From the NCBI RefSeq assembly GCF_002979555.1, contig NZ_PCOZ01000003.1, positions 186,001-250,000 of the forward strand: a DNA stretch of 64,000 nt, written 5' to 3'. A program made the translations under genes and the position numbers. Below, piece by piece: positions 53,979 through 63,079 of the stretch (positions within the stretch are counted from its first letter, which is position 1; every line of letters starts with the position of its first letter). This DNA is from Pseudomonas sp. MYb60. GTDB taxonomy: Bacteria > Pseudomonadota > Gammaproteobacteria > Pseudomonadales > Pseudomonadaceae. The notes under the pieces were generated by a model. It worked only from the letters and a program-made list of their open reading frames with translations. It did no database searches and was not told where the DNA came from.

Positions 53979-55544
53979 TTATGCCGGGGCGGATGTACGG
54001 ATCAGGTGATCAAAAGCACTCAGCGACGCCTTGGCGCCCTCGCCTACCGCAATCACGATCTGTTTATAGGGCACGGTTGTGACGTCACCGGCAGCAAACA
54101 CGCCGGGCAGTGACGTTTCGCCACGGGCATCGACAATGATTTCGCCACGCGGGGAAAGCTCAACGGTGCCTTTGAGCCAGTCGGTGTTCGGCAACAAACC
54201 AATCTGTACGAATATGCCTTCCAGCTCGACGGTCTTGAACTCACCGCTGTCGCGATCCTTGTACGCCAAGCCGGTGACCTTCTGGCCATCACCCTTGACT
54301 TCGCTGGTCAGCGCGCTAGTGATCACGTCAACATTCGGCAGGCTGTACAACTTGCGCTGCAACACGGCATCGGCGCGCAACTTGCTGTCGAACTCGAGCA
54401 AGGTCACATGGCTGACGATACCGGCCAGGTCAATGGCCGCCTCAACACCGGAGTTGCCGCCGCCGATCACCGCGACGCGCTTGCCCTTGAACAACGGACC
54501 GTCGCAGTGCGGGCAGAAGCACACGCCCTTGGCCTTATATTCCTGCTCGCCCGGTACACCCATTTCGCGCCAGCGGGCACCGGTGGCCAGGATCACGGTC
54601 TTGGACTTGAGGGTCGCACCGCTTTCGAAGCGAATCTCGTGCAACCCGCCGGCGTTTTTCGCCGGGACCAGGCTGCTGGCGCGCTGCAGGTTCATGATGT
54701 CCACATCGTATTGACGCACGTGGGCTTCAAGCGCGCTGGCCAGTTTTGGCCCTTCGGTTTCCTGTACCGAAATGAAGTTCTCGATGGACATGGTGTCCAG
54801 CACCTGGCCGCCAAAACGTTCAGCCGCCACACCGGTACGAATGCCTTTACGCGCTGCATAGATAGCGGCCGAGGAACCGGCCGGACCACCGCCGACCACC
54901 AGCACATCGAAGGCGTCCTTGGCACTGATCTTCTCGGCGGCTTTTTCGAGGCCGCTGGTGTCCAGCTTGGCGAGGATCTCTTCCAGACCCATGCGGCCTT
55001 GGCCGAAGTTCACGCCATTGAGGTACACACTCGGCACCGCCATGACCTGACGCTCGTCCACTTCAGCCTGGAACAGTGCGCCGTCGATGGCAACGTGACG
55101 GATGTTCGGGTTAAGCACCGCCATCAGGTTCAGCGCCTGGACCACGTCCGGGCAGTTCTGGCACGACAGCGAAAAGTACGTCTCGAAGCTGAACTCGCCT
55201 TTGAGGGCGCGGATCTGTTCAATCACTTCGACACTGGCCTTCGACGGGTGGCCACCGACTTGCAGCAGGGCCAGCACCAGCGAAGTGAATTCATGGCCCA
55301 TAGGGATGCCGGCGAAACGCAGGCTGATCTCGGCACCCGGGCGATTGATGGAGAACGACGGCTTGCGCGCATCATTGCCATCGGTTTTCAGCGTAATCAG
55401 CGTGGTGAGGCTGGTTACGTCCTGCAAAAGAGCCAGCATTTCCTGGGATTTCGCGCCGTCATCGAGGGAGGCGACGATCTCGATCGGCTGAGTGACCCGC
55501 TCCAGGTATGACTTCAACTGAGCTTTAAGATTGGCGTCCAACAT
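53979..55544 (-). CDS. ahpF: Alkyl hydroperoxide reductase subunit F
   Basis: 521 residues, the expected AhpF length. The N-terminal double thioredoxin-fold domain carries the redox pair SCQNCPD (about residue 129). The C-terminal thioredoxin-reductase-like part has FAD-binding [19 protein letters not shown], the active-site CPHCDG and NADH-binding [14 protein letters not shown]. It passes electrons from NADH via FAD to AhpC. It is downstream of ahpC on the same strand, with a hairpin between them. AAGGAA precedes the ATG. Confidence 0.97.
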   Translation of the reverse strand: MLDANLKAQLKSYLERVTQPIEIVASLDDGAKSQEMLALLQDVTSLTTLITLKTDGNDARKPSFSINRPGAEISLRFAGIPMGHEFTSLVLALLQVGGHPSKASVEVIEQIRALKGEFSFETYFSLSCQNCPDVVQALNLMAVLNPNIRHVAIDGALFQAEVDERQVMAVPSVYLNGVNFGQGRMGLEEILAKLDTSGLEKAAEKISAKDAFDVLVVGGGPAGSSAAIYAARKGIRTGVAAERFGGQVLDTMSIENFISVQETEGPKLASALEAHVRQYDVDIMNLQRASSLVPAKNAGGLHEIRFESGATLKSKTVILATGARWREMGVPGEQEYKAKGVCFCPHCDGPLFKGKRVAVIGGGNSGVEAAIDLAGIVSHVTLLEFDSKLRADAVLQRKLYSLPNVDVITSALTSEVKGDGQKVTGLAYKDRDSGEFKTVELEGIFVQIGLLPNTDWLKGTVELSPRGEIIVDARGETSLPGVFAAGDVTTVPYKQIVIAVGEGAKASLSAFDHLIRTSAPA

Positions 55545-55582
55545 ACGGGCGATTTCCTTTGAATTCGGTTTATTGCAGACAA

Positions 55583-55617
55583 AAAAACGCCCGAGCGAAC
55601 CTCGCCCGGGCGTTTTT
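55583..55617. terminator. Intrinsic terminator/attenuator between ahpC and ahpF
   Basis: AAAAACGCCCG (55583-55593) pairs with CGGGCGTTTTT (55607-55617). On the minus strand it ends the ahpC message ahead of ahpF, so part of the transcripts would contain only ahpC. This gives excess AhpC over AhpF unless ahpF also has a promoter of its own in 55545-55582. Confidence 0.85.
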
Positions 55618-55673
55618 GAGGGCGGTTGCAGCTTACTTAAGGTGCGGATACCCGCCCTGGAGACTTCACAGAC

Positions 55674-56237
55674 TTAGATCTTGCCGACCAGGTCCAGGGA
55701 CGGAGCCAGGGTGGCCTCGCCTTCTTTCCACTTGGCCGGGCACACTTCGCCTGGGTGGGCAGCGACATACTGGGCAGCCTTGATTTTGCGCAGCAGCTCG
55801 GAAGCGTCACGGCCAACACCGCCGTCGTTCAGTTCAACGATCTTGATCTGACCTTCTGGGTTGATCACGAAAGTACCGCGGTCAGCCAGGCCAGCTTCTT
55901 CGATCAGCACGTCGAAGTTGCGGGAGATGGTCAGCGTCGGGTCGCCGATCATGGTGTACTGGATCTTGCCGATGGCTGGCGACGTGTTGTGCCAGGCAGC
56001 GTGGGCGAAGTGGGTGTCGGTGGAAACGCTGTAGATTTCGACGCCCAGTTTCTGGAATTCGGCGTAGTTGTCAGCCAAGTCTTCCAGCTCGGTTGGGCAA
56101 ACGAAGGTGAAGTCGGCTGGGTAGAAGAACACGACAGACCACTTGCCTTTCAGGTCAGCGTCAGACACATCTACGAAGCTGCCGTTTTTGAATGCGGTGG
56201 CTTTGAACGGTTTTACTTGGCTGTTGATGATAGGCAT
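55674..56237 (-). CDS. ahpC: Alkyl hydroperoxide reductase subunit C (2-Cys peroxiredoxin)
   Basis: 187 residues, standard length. The peroxidatic cysteine is in [12 protein letters not shown] (about residue 47), and the resolving cysteine in [11 protein letters not shown] near 166. It reduces hydrogen peroxide, organic hydroperoxides and peroxynitrite, and is re-reduced by AhpF. GGAGAG lies upstream of the ATG. The promoter must lie in 56238-56381; OxyR control is usual for the gene, but I did not identify a definite OxyR site. Confidence 0.97.
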   Translation of the reverse strand: MPIINSQVKPFKATAFKNGSFVDVSDADLKGKWSVVFFYPADFTFVCPTELEDLADNYAEFQKLGVEIYSVSTDTHFAHAAWHNTSPAIGKIQYTMIGDPTLTISRNFDVLIEEAGLADRGTFVINPEGQIKIVELNDGGVGRDASELLRKIKAAQYVAAHPGEVCPAKWKEGEATLAPSLDLVGKI

Positions 56238-56381
56238 CGATGACTCTCCGTCAGGTTTGTAGAAAGGCTTAGTAAGTTGATGAAGTGAATCCTACCCACT
56301 CTCTTGGTCGATGGCTCATTGGCAAACCTGATGCTCGCGATTGGTTTTCCCTATCAGACAGCAGTATTAATAGAAGAAATC

Positions 56382-57314
56382 TTAAAGCAGCGGCTGGGTG
56401 GCCAACGTCATGCCGAGAAACGGTGTCGCTTCAACATAGCGCATGGCTGATTTCATGTCGCTCCAGCCGACGTAACTCATCAGCGACTTCAAATCCCAGC
56501 CACTGCGATGGGCCCACGTGGCAAAACCCCGACGCAGGGAGTGACTGGTGTATTGCTCGGCGGGGATGCCGGCGCGTTCCAGGGCCTGTCGCAACAATGG
56601 AATCACACTGTTGGGATGCAGGCCCTGCTCCCCCAGGTTGCCCCAGCGGTCAATCCCGCGAAACACCGGGCCGCGCACCAGCGCTGAAGCGCTGAGCCAT
56701 TCGTGGTAGGCCTGCACCGGACATAAACGCAACAGTGCGGGCGTCTGGTACGTTTTGCCGAGGTTGTCGCGGTCGCTTTTGCTGCGCGGCAAGTACAGGC
56801 TGATGCCGGCACCCGGCGTGGCCTGGACGTGCTCGATCTGCAGGCGGCACAGTTCATCGCTGCGAAAGCCACGCCAGAACCCCAGCAGGATCAGCGCCGT
56901 GTCGCGCTTGGCGCGCAACAGGCGCGGTGAATCCTGGTCTCGCGCCGCTTCGACGGCTTCGGTTTCAAGCGCTGCCACTACGTGTTCCAGATGCTGGAGC
57001 TGCAACGGCTCGGCCTGCTTCTCTTGCGCGGGGTGCACGGCCCGGATCCCCTTGAGCACTTTACGCACCACCGGCGCCTTGGTCGGGTCAGGGAAACCCT
57101 GGCTGGTATGCCACTGTGCCAAGGCCGAGAGCCGCAGCTTCAAGGTGTTGACGGCCAGCACGCCCGCATGGGCCACCAGATAACGGGCCACGCTGTCGCT
57201 GGTGGCGGGCAGGAAACCTCCCCAGCTCACTTCGAAGTGTTCGATGGCCGCACGGTAACTGCGACGGGTGTTGTCGCGGGTCGCGGCGTTGAGATAACGG
57301 TCCAGATCGCTCAT
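56382..57314 (-). CDS. Tyrosine recombinase / site-specific integrase
   Basis: 310 residues. The N-terminal SAM-like core-binding domain (about 5-90, LNAATRDNTRRSYRAAIEHFEV) and the catalytic domain with the conserved residues: Arg in LLGFWRGFRSDELCRL, His-x-x-Arg in HSLRRGFATWAH, Trp in VGWSDMK and nucleophile Tyr in AMRYVEATP. It is complete. No direct repeats, att site or other mobile genes are adjacent, and it is flanked by housekeeping genes (ahpC and gor), so it may be a domesticated or stably resident recombinase. It is divergent from a KfrA-like gene, sharing a 170-base control region. Confidence 0.93.
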   Translation of the reverse strand: MSDLDRYLNAATRDNTRRSYRAAIEHFEVSWGGFLPATSDSVARYLVAHAGVLAVNTLKLRLSALAQWHTSQGFPDPTKAPVVRKVLKGIRAVHPAQEKQAEPLQLQHLEHVVAALETEAVEAARDQDSPRLLRAKRDTALILLGFWRGFRSDELCRLQIEHVQATPGAGISLYLPRSKSDRDNLGKTYQTPALLRLCPVQAYHEWLSASALVRGPVFRGIDRWGNLGEQGLHPNSVIPLLRQALERAGIPAEQYTSHSLRRGFATWAHRSGWDLKSLMSYVGWSDMKSAMRYVEATPFLGMTLATQPLL

Positions 57315-57435
57315 GAGCGCCCCATTCGTACTGCTGGCGGGTGTAACGGCGGTTAAAACAGCTATGACACGGGATAATACGCCAATATCCCGCCTGTTGA
57401 ATCCTGAATATTCTGTAGAGTTCAACCATGATATA

Positions 57436-57466
57436 GTATGTAAATACATACCACGTACCACAGTAC
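57436..57466. promoter_or_regulatory. Paired palindromes in the integrase/KfrA divergent region (possible operator)
   Basis: GTATGT-AAAT-ACATAC (57436-57451) is a perfect inverted repeat, immediately followed by GTAC-CACA-GTAC (57455-57466). Both share the GTA...TAC pattern with 4-base spacers and sit 19-49 bases before the KfrA-like start. KfrA proteins are autoregulators that bind inverted repeats at their own promoters, so this is a good operator candidate. Confidence 0.55.
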
Positions 57467-57484
57467 TAAATCGACGGAGACCCC

Positions 57485-58492
57485 ATGGCTCGCGGCGGCA
57501 TCAATAAAGCAGTAGTTCAAACGGCACGCCTGGCGATCCTCGCTCGCGGCGAAAATCCCAGCATCGACGCAGTACGCATCGAAATGGGCAATACCGGCTC
57601 GAAGACCACGATTCACCGCTATTTGAAGGAGTTGGACGACAGTGAGAGCCGCGCCACCATCACTGAGGCGCCTCTCGATGATGAGCTGGGCGAGCTGGTT
57701 TCCAGGTTGGCACAGCGCCTGAAAGAGAAAGCCCAGGAGCCGATCGACCTGGCGCAGGCGCAGTTCGAGCAGCAAAAAGCCGCCCTGCTCACCCAGGTTC
57801 AGGCTCTGGAAGAAGCCCATGGGCAACTCAAGCAGCAGTTCGATATCCAGTCCGCCGCGCTGGCTGAAGAAAGCGCAGCCCTGCAAACCGCCAGCACCAG
57901 CCTGCAGACCGAGCAAACCCGTAATGCCGGGCTCAGCCAGGCGTGCAGTGATTACGAGCTGCGCATCAACGACAAGGACGAACAAATTCGGTCGCTGGAG
58001 GAAAAGCATCTGCATGCGCGGGATGCGCTTGAGCATTACCGCAATGCAATCAAGGAGCAGCGCGAGCAGGAGCAGCGTCGCCACGAAGGGCAACTGCAAC
58101 AGGTACAGGCGGAGTTGCGTCAGGCACAGCAGAGCGCAATGGTGCGCCAGGATGAAATCACCCAGTTGCACCGCGACAATGAGCGGCTGTTGATTGAACA
58201 TCGGGTCACAGCGAAGGAACTGGCCGCCCTGCAGGAGCAGTCCCGTAAAGAGCAAGCTCAACAAACCAGCCTGGCTGAGCAGGTGAAACAGATCGACAGC
58301 GAACGCACCTTGGCTCAGGAGCGCTTGCGCGTCGCTGTGCTGGAAAGTCAGTCATGCCAAGCGGCGCTGGTCGAACATCAGCGGACAAACAAGGCACTGG
58401 AACTGGACCTGATCAAGGCTCAGGCCAGCATCGAGGCGTTGCGCCTGGCCTCCGTCGTTGCGACGGCGCCAGAGGCAACACCCCAAGACTGA
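57485..58492 (+). CDS. KfrA-type DNA-binding protein with long coiled coil
   Basis: 335 residues. The N-terminal KfrA-like helix-turn-helix domain covers about 1-60 (VVQTARLAILARGENPSIDAV and TGSKTTIHRYLKEL). Residues about 75-315 are an almost uninterrupted Glu/Gln/Ala-rich coiled coil (repeated LEEAHGQLKQQ, EEKHLHARDALEHY and similar). KfrA proteins are known from plasmids, where they aid segregation or nucleoid-like organisation; chromosomal copies occur in pseudomonads. GGAGA precedes the ATG. The partner integrase is divergent. Confidence 0.88.
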   Translation: MARGGINKAVVQTARLAILARGENPSIDAVRIEMGNTGSKTTIHRYLKELDDSESRATITEAPLDDELGELVSRLAQRLKEKAQEPIDLAQAQFEQQKAALLTQVQALEEAHGQLKQQFDIQSAALAEESAALQTASTSLQTEQTRNAGLSQACSDYELRINDKDEQIRSLEEKHLHARDALEHYRNAIKEQREQEQRRHEGQLQQVQAELRQAQQSAMVRQDEITQLHRDNERLLIEHRVTAKELAALQEQSRKEQAQQTSLAEQVKQIDSERTLAQERLRVAVLESQSCQAALVEHQRTNKALELDLIKAQASIEALRLASVVATAPEATPQD

Positions 58493-59851
58493 TCAGTCGG
58501 CTACTGGCGTGCGCATGGTGACGAACTCTTCCGCCGCCGTAGGGTGCACGCCGATGGTTTCATCGAAATGCCGTTTGGTCGCGCCCGCTTTAAGCGCGAT
58601 CGCCAGGCCCTGGACGATTTCACCGGCATCCGGGCCGACCATGTGGCAGCCCAGCACCTTGTCGGTGTCGGCATCGACCACCAGCTTCATCAAGGTTTTT
58701 TCCTGGCACTCGGTCAAAGTCAGCTTCATCGGGCGGAAGCGGCTTTCGAACAGCTGCACCTTGTGGCCCTTCTCTCTCGCTTCTTCTTCCGTGAGGCCCA
58801 CGGTGCCGATGTTCGGCAGGCTGAATACCGCCGTCGGAATCATCGCGTAATCCACTGGACGGTATTGCTCGGGCTTGAACAAGCGACGCGCCACGGCCAT
58901 GCCTTCGGCCAGCGCGACAGGCGTCAGCTGGACGCGACCGATTACATCACCGATGGCCAGGATCGAAGGTTCGGCAGTCTGGTACTGGTCATCGACCTCG
59001 ACGAAACCGCGCTTGTCGAGCTTCACGCCCGTATTTTCCAGGCCCAGGTTGTCCAGCATCGGCCGGCGACCCGTGGCGTAGAACACGCAGTCGGCCTCCA
59101 GCACGCGACCGTCTTTCAGGGTGGCCTTGAGGCTGCCATCGGCCTGTTTGTCGATGCGCTCGATATCGGCATTGAATTGCAGGTCGAGGCCGCGCTTGGT
59201 CAGCTCTTCCTTCAGGTGGGTACGTACCGACCCATCGAAACCGCGCAGGAACAGATCACCGCGATACAGCAGCGACGTCTGCGCGCCCAAGCCATGGAAA
59301 ATCCCCGCAAACTCGACCGCAATGTAACCGCCGCCGACCACCAGCACGCGCTTGGGCAGGTCCTTGAGGAAGAACGCCTCGTTGGAGCCAATCGCGTGCT
59401 CGCGCCCAGGAATCTCGGGAATCTGTGGCCAGCCGCCCGTTGCAATCATGATGTGCTTGGCCGTGAAGCGTTCGCCGTTGATCTCGACCTCATGGGGCCC
59501 GGTCAGTCGCGCATGCCCTTCGTGCAAGGTCACGCCACTGTTCACCAGCAGGTTGCGGTAGATACCGTTGAGACGATTGATCTCGCGGTCCTTGTTGGCA
59601 ATCAGGGTTGGCCAGTCGAAGTTGGCTTCGCCGAGCGACCAGCCAAATCCGCTGGCTTGCTCGAAGTCTTCGGCAAAGTGCGCGCCGTAGACCAGCAGCT
59701 TTTTCGGCACGCAGCCAACATTCACACACGTGCCGCCCAGGTAGCGGCTTTCCGCTACGGCCACCTTGGCACCAAAACCCGCGGCAAAGCGTGCCGCGCG
59801 AACACCGCCAGAACCGGCGCCAATTACATACAGGTCAAAATCGTAGGCCAT
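58493..59851 (-). CDS. gor: Glutathione-disulfide reductase
   Basis: 452 residues from [19 protein letters not shown]-binding GxGxxG is at 11-16, and the redox-active disulfide is Cys42/Cys47 in [18 protein letters not shown]-binding [15 protein letters not shown] is near residue 171, with arginines following ([13 protein letters not shown]) that select NADPH. The C-terminal dimer domain contains the catalytic His-Glu in [13 protein letters not shown]. It regenerates reduced glutathione, complementing gloA and the peroxiredoxin system nearby. The longer frame (to 59872) lacks a better ribosome site than GAGGAGAG before 59851. Confidence 0.97.
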   Translation of the reverse strand: MAYDFDLYVIGAGSGGVRAARFAAGFGAKVAVAESRYLGGTCVNVGCVPKKLLVYGAHFAEDFEQASGFGWSLGEANFDWPTLIANKDREINRLNGIYRNLLVNSGVTLHEGHARLTGPHEVEINGERFTAKHIMIATGGWPQIPEIPGREHAIGSNEAFFLKDLPKRVLVVGGGYIAVEFAGIFHGLGAQTSLLYRGDLFLRGFDGSVRTHLKEELTKRGLDLQFNADIERIDKQADGSLKATLKDGRVLEADCVFYATGRRPMLDNLGLENTGVKLDKRGFVEVDDQYQTAEPSILAIGDVIGRVQLTPVALAEGMAVARRLFKPEQYRPVDYAMIPTAVFSLPNIGTVGLTEEEAREKGHKVQLFESRFRPMKLTLTECQEKTLMKLVVDADTDKVLGCHMVGPDAGEIVQGLAIALKAGATKRHFDETIGVHPTAAEEFVTMRTPVAD

Positions 59852-59904
59852 TTCACTCTCCTCGGCAGGCAATCAGCATACCGACTTAGATGGGGCTGAA
59901 AAAC

Positions 59905-59927
59905 GAAAAAGCCACCCGAAGGTGGCT
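59905..59927 (-). terminator. Intrinsic terminator after galU
   Basis: On the minus strand AGCCACC-TTCG-GGTGGCT is a 7-bp stem with a stable TTCG tetraloop followed by TTTTC, 30 bases past the galU stop and before gor. Confidence 0.88.
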
Positions 59928-59956
59928 TTCTCTCAAAACAGGGGACTTACCGTGAC

Positions 59957-60796
59957 TCAGTAAGCCTTGCCGGTCTTGTAGAAGTGCTCGAAGCAGAAGT
60001 TGGTCGCTTCGATGTAACCTTCAGCGCCGCCGCAGTCAAAGCGCTGGCCCTTGAATTTGTAGGCGATTACGCAGCCATCTTTGGCCTGCTTCATCAAGGC
60101 GTCGGTGATCTGGATCTCGCCGCCTTTGCCTGGCTCGGTTTCTTCGATCAGCTTGAAGATATCCGGGGTCAGGATGTAACGACCGATGATCGCCAGGTTC
60201 GAAGGCGCGTCTTCTGGCGCAGGCTTTTCAACCATGTCGCGGACGCGAATCAGGCCATCACCAATGTCGTCACCAGCGATGACGCCGTACTTGTTGGTCT
60301 GGGAAGGGTCCACTTCCATCACGGCAACGATGGTACAACGGTATTTCTGATACAGCTTGACCATTTGGGTCAGCACGCCGTCGCCATCCAGGTTGACGCA
60401 CAGGTCATCCGCCAGCACCACGGCAAACGGTTCGTCACCGATCAGCGGGCGACCGGTCAGGATCGCGTGGCCAAGGCCTTTCATCTGGGTTTGACGGGTA
60501 TACGAGAACGAGCACTCGTCCAGCAGCTTGCGGATACCCACAAGGTATTTTTCCTTGTCGGTGCCCTTGATCTGGTTTTCCAGCTCGTAACTGATGTCGA
60601 AATGGTCTTCCAGCGCGCGCTTGCCACGGCCGGTCACGATGGAGATTTCGTTGAGGCCCGCATCCAGGGCTTCTTCGACGCCGTACTGAATCAGTGGCTT
60701 GTTCACCACCGGCAGCATCTCTTTAGGCATGGCTTTAGTCGCTGGCAGGAAGCGAGTGCCGTAACCGGCTGCTGGGAACAAGCATTTCTTGATCAT
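59957..60796 (-). CDS. galU: UTP--glucose-1-phosphate uridylyltransferase
   Basis: 279 residues, the standard bacterial GalU size. The nucleotide-binding signature FPAAGYGTRFLPATKAMPKEMLP is split over residues 7-29, followed by VNKPLIQYGVEEA, the metal-binding VLADDLCVNL and DALMKQAKDG and GQRFDCGGAEGYIEA. It makes UDP-glucose for lipopolysaccharide, exopolysaccharide and trehalose/glucan synthesis. AAGGAC precedes the ATG. Separate transcript ending in a terminator. Confidence 0.97.
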   Translation of the reverse strand: MIKKCLFPAAGYGTRFLPATKAMPKEMLPVVNKPLIQYGVEEALDAGLNEISIVTGRGKRALEDHFDISYELENQIKGTDKEKYLVGIRKLLDECSFSYTRQTQMKGLGHAILTGRPLIGDEPFAVVLADDLCVNLDGDGVLTQMVKLYQKYRCTIVAVMEVDPSQTNKYGVIAGDDIGDGLIRVRDMVEKPAPEDAPSNLAIIGRYILTPDIFKLIEETEPGKGGEIQITDALMKQAKDGCVIAYKFKGQRFDCGGAEGYIEATNFCFEHFYKTGKAY

Positions 60797-61105
60797 ATAA
60801 GTCCTTACAAAGGGCTGTGCGTACGGAATTCGGCGCAGTCTAATCAGGCCGCAGTCACCTTACAATGGGTCCTGCTGGCGTTGCGATAGCAACATAGAGA
60901 AAAAATGTCGGCGTAAGTTCCACTTATCTTACAAACACCGCTATCGACGAACTCACCGTTTGGGTCAAATCCCATTGTTTACAGGGTGTGTAACCTTTAT
61001 AGCCGGTTTATCAGCCTCGGGCGTTCTCGCGGAATAACTTGCCCGGCAACCCGGCATTTGGCGCTATCATGAACGTCTTGATCCACACCCAGAGATTTTC
61101 AGTAG
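60797..61105. promoter_or_regulatory. 309-base intergenic region between galU and a small ORF; one sigma-70-like promoter
   Basis: No gene was recognised here. On the plus strand TTGTTT (60975-60980), a 17-base spacer and TATAGC (60998-61003) fit a sigma-70 promoter reading toward the 61-residue protein. The galU promoter must lie in the left part but I could not fix it with confidence. Confidence 0.4.
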
Positions 61106-61291
61106 ATGTCAGAACCAAAAGGCGTGAACGGCTACCTGATCACCAAGCGAGCGGACGGCTGGCACTTGATCAACTTCCATGGCGACAGCGTTGCTGGGGT
61201 TTTCCCGACCGAAAGCCAGGCGATTGCGGTTGCAGAAGTGTTTGTGGACGAAGCAGGTCACGCGTCTAGCAAGCGGCCAAAGGGCAAATAA
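61106..61291 (+). CDS. Small conserved hypothetical protein (61 aa)
   Basis: A 61-residue basic/acidic protein starting MSEPKGVNGYLITKRADGWHL. It has one predicted beta-beta-alpha unit (GYLITKRADGWHLINFHG, SVAGVFPTESQAIAVAEVFV) resembling small DUF2188-like proteins, and a charged tail. It has a candidate promoter upstream and a strong terminator 21 bases after the stop, so it is likely expressed. Function unknown. Confidence 0.75.
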   Translation: MSEPKGVNGYLITKRADGWHLINFHGDSVAGVFPTESQAIAVAEVFVDEAGHASSKRPKGK

Positions 61292-61312
61292 GCCCTGGGT
61301 CACAGCGCAAAG

Positions 61313-61336
61313 AGCCCCGCAGGACGGGGCTTTTTT
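61313..61336 (+). terminator. Intrinsic terminator after the 61-aa gene
   Basis: AGCCCCG-CAGGA-CGGGGCT stem of 7 bp followed by TTTTT. Confidence 0.9.
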
Positions 61337-61474
61337 GTGCCTGCAGGCGTCTGCGCGCGCACGATAGCGATCTGGCTGTAGACATCGCCCGCAACTCGAC
61401 ACCTACAAACAGATGGCAATGCGCTATATTCCGCGTCAGCACCCTTCTCAACTCCCTTCGATGACGACAACACC

Positions 61475-61756
61475 ATGAACAAGATTCTGGCACTGACTGC
61501 GCTACTGGCACTGGCCGGCTGCACCACCACTTCTGACATTGTCCTCAAGAACGGCGAACAAGGCCTGACCATCGATTGCTCGGGCGAAGCCAACGACTGG
61601 GCGAGTTGCTACGAAAAAGCCGATGCGTCCTGCGCGGGCACCGGCTACAACATCGTGGGTACCGAGGGCACGCCGGCGCTCAAGGAAAGTGACAAGACCC
61701 TGGGCCAGGACGTGGGTAATTACAAAAGCCGCAGCGTAGTGGTGGTCTGCAAGTAG
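61475..61756 (+). CDS. Small lipoprotein, unknown function (93 aa)
   Basis: 93 residues with a clean lipoprotein signal: MNKILALTALLALAGCTTT, lipobox LAGC with the modified cysteine at residue 16. The mature part has four cysteines (TIDCSGEANDWASCYEKADASC and the C-terminal VVCK), so two periplasmic disulfides are likely. Aspartate after the cysteine is absent, so outer-membrane sorting is expected. Convergent with the next gene, 8 bases apart. Confidence 0.82.
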   Translation: MNKILALTALLALAGCTTTSDIVLKNGEQGLTIDCSGEANDWASCYEKADASCAGTGYNIVGTEGTPALKESDKTLGQDVGNYKSRSVVVVCK

Positions 61757-61764
61757 CTGAATGG

Positions 61765-61995
61765 CTACAGGTGGATCTCGGCGAACTTGATCCCCAGCCC
61801 GCGCAGGGTTTCGGTCAAGTCATCCAGGCTGGCGAAGGATTCAACTTCATCCTGGTCGTCAACCAGGAAAAAACTGCGCCCGCCGCTCTTCTTGAAAAAG
61901 ACAATCCACTCGCCAAGGTCGGCGGGGTTCTGGATGACATGGGTCGCCGAGATTTGCCCCTCGGCGTGCCGGGCAATGACATGTTCACGCTTCAT
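61765..61995 (-). CDS. Small hypothetical protein (76 aa)
   Basis: 76 residues, MKREHVIARHAEGQIS..., no signal peptide or membrane segment. Two beta strands (GEWIVFFKK, SFFLVDDQ) and a C-terminal helix (LDDLTETLRGLGI) suggest a small alpha/beta cytosolic fold. It follows the lipoprotein gene at 62017-62367 by 21 bases on the same strand, so the two are probably cotranscribed. No family recognised. Confidence 0.72.
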   Translation of the reverse strand: MKREHVIARHAEGQISATHVIQNPADLGEWIVFFKKSGGRSFFLVDDQDEVESFASLDDLTETLRGLGIKFAEIHL

Positions 61996-62016
61996 GGCTG
62001 CTTGTCCGCAACGGCA

Positions 62017-62367
62017 TCAGCCGGAAATGCATTCTTCCCCGGCCTTCTTCACGTCGGCTGGGCGGATCGGCACATTGGACATGCTCTCGTAGAGCTTGAT
62101 ACTGCTGCCGCTGGAGCGCTCTTCAATTTCGAAAATCGCTGAAGGGTCGGCGGAAAATTTCTGCGGCACAATCACACGCACCCCTTCCTTATGGGGCTCG
62201 ATCTGCGGCGGGCGGCGCGTACTGGAGAGTTTTTGCACCACGCACGCGGCGTATTCCTGCGGTTTCTTCCCGGAAATCACCGACAACGTTGGCGGGGTCT
62301 GCTTGATATCGGCAACCGAAGCACACCCACCCAGCGCCAAGGCCAGAACCAACACACGCCACTTCAT
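62017..62367 (-). CDS. Small lipoprotein, unknown function (116 aa)
   Basis: 116 residues with a lipoprotein signal MKWRVLVLALALGGCAS, modified cysteine at residue 15. The mature part has two more cysteines (YAACVVQKL and GEECISG), and central strands GVRVIVPQKF and AIFEIEERSSGSSIKLYES. Divergent from the DUF1883 gene across 213 bases. No characterised homologue recognised. Confidence 0.82.
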   Translation of the reverse strand: MKWRVLVLALALGGCASVADIKQTPPTLSVISGKKPQEYAACVVQKLSSTRRPPQIEPHKEGVRVIVPQKFSADPSAIFEIEERSSGSSIKLYESMSNVPIRPADVKKAGEECISG

Positions 62368-62580
62368 ACAAAAACCTCCGATAAAGACCCTACGACAGCG
62401 AGAGTGGTAAATTTCTCCCGCCCAAGTAGGATTAATCCCTGATAACTCGGGAAAAAACTGTTTTAAATTGTGGAAACCGTCGATGACGGCCCGGTAAAAA
62501 TCGCGCTGGGGCTGATAAACTCTATCTTAACCTACGTATCGTTCTGATTTTTCAGAAAAAGCCCTTCTGGAGACACCCTC

Positions 62581-62883
62581 ATGAAATTCATCCACCAGCG
62601 CGAGCACCTTAACGAGGGGGACATTGTCGTCATCGAATGCTCGCAGACATGCAATATTCGCCTGATGAGCGACGCCAATTTCCGCAGCTTCAAGAACGGC
62701 GGCCGTCACACTTATCACGGCGGCGCGTTCGACAAGTTCCCTGCCAAGATCACTGCACCGAGCACCGGGTTCTGGAACATCACCCTGGACGTGGTCACCC
62801 GCCGCGCCATCAGCGTGACCCGCAAGCCTGCGCTGTCCCACAAGATTCGTATCGTGCGCCGCACCAGTTCCAAACTGAGCTGA
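62581..62883 (+). CDS. DUF1883 domain protein
   Basis: 100 residues. MKFIHQREHLNEGDIVVIECSQTCNIRLMSD with GGAFDKFPAKITAPSTGFWNITLD (both given in part) is the DUF1883 signature: a compact all-beta protein, elsewhere found alone or fused to TIR or other signalling domains. Its role is unknown. Preceded by CTGGAGA as ribosome site and followed by a 55-residue gene and alkB, possibly as one transcript. Confidence 0.87.
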   Translation: MKFIHQREHLNEGDIVVIECSQTCNIRLMSDANFRSFKNGGRHTYHGGAFDKFPAKITAPSTGFWNITLDVVTRRAISVTRKPALSHKIRIVRRTSSKLS

Positions 62884-62908
62884 TTCGCACCCCTCACAGG
62901 AAATCACC

Positions 62909-63076
62909 GTGACCGCCACCACCAAATACGTCATCAAGTACAAGCTCAACGGCGAGCGCCGCTTCGAGTTCGCACAACTGACCAGCAACAGTGTGGAAGA
63001 AGCCAAACAAGCGCTGGCTAAAATCCATGATGCCAGCGACGAAATCACTGACATCAACGTGAGCAAGGCGCTCTAA
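62909..63076 (+). CDS. Small hypothetical protein (55 aa)
   Basis: A 55-residue protein with a GTG start and AGGAAA seven bases upstream. It reads TATTKYVIKYKLNGERRFEF, then QLTSNSVEEAKQALAKIH and ends DINVSKAL: a beta-hairpin followed by a helix, in register like small DUF-type adaptor proteins. It lies 25 bases after DUF1883 and 3 bases before alkB, whose ribosome site (AAGGCG) falls inside this gene, so translation is probably coupled. It is easily missed because of its size. Confidence 0.72.
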   Translation: MTATTKYVIKYKLNGERRFEFAQLTSNSVEEAKQALAKIHDASDEITDINVSKAL

Positions 63077-63079
63077 ACC

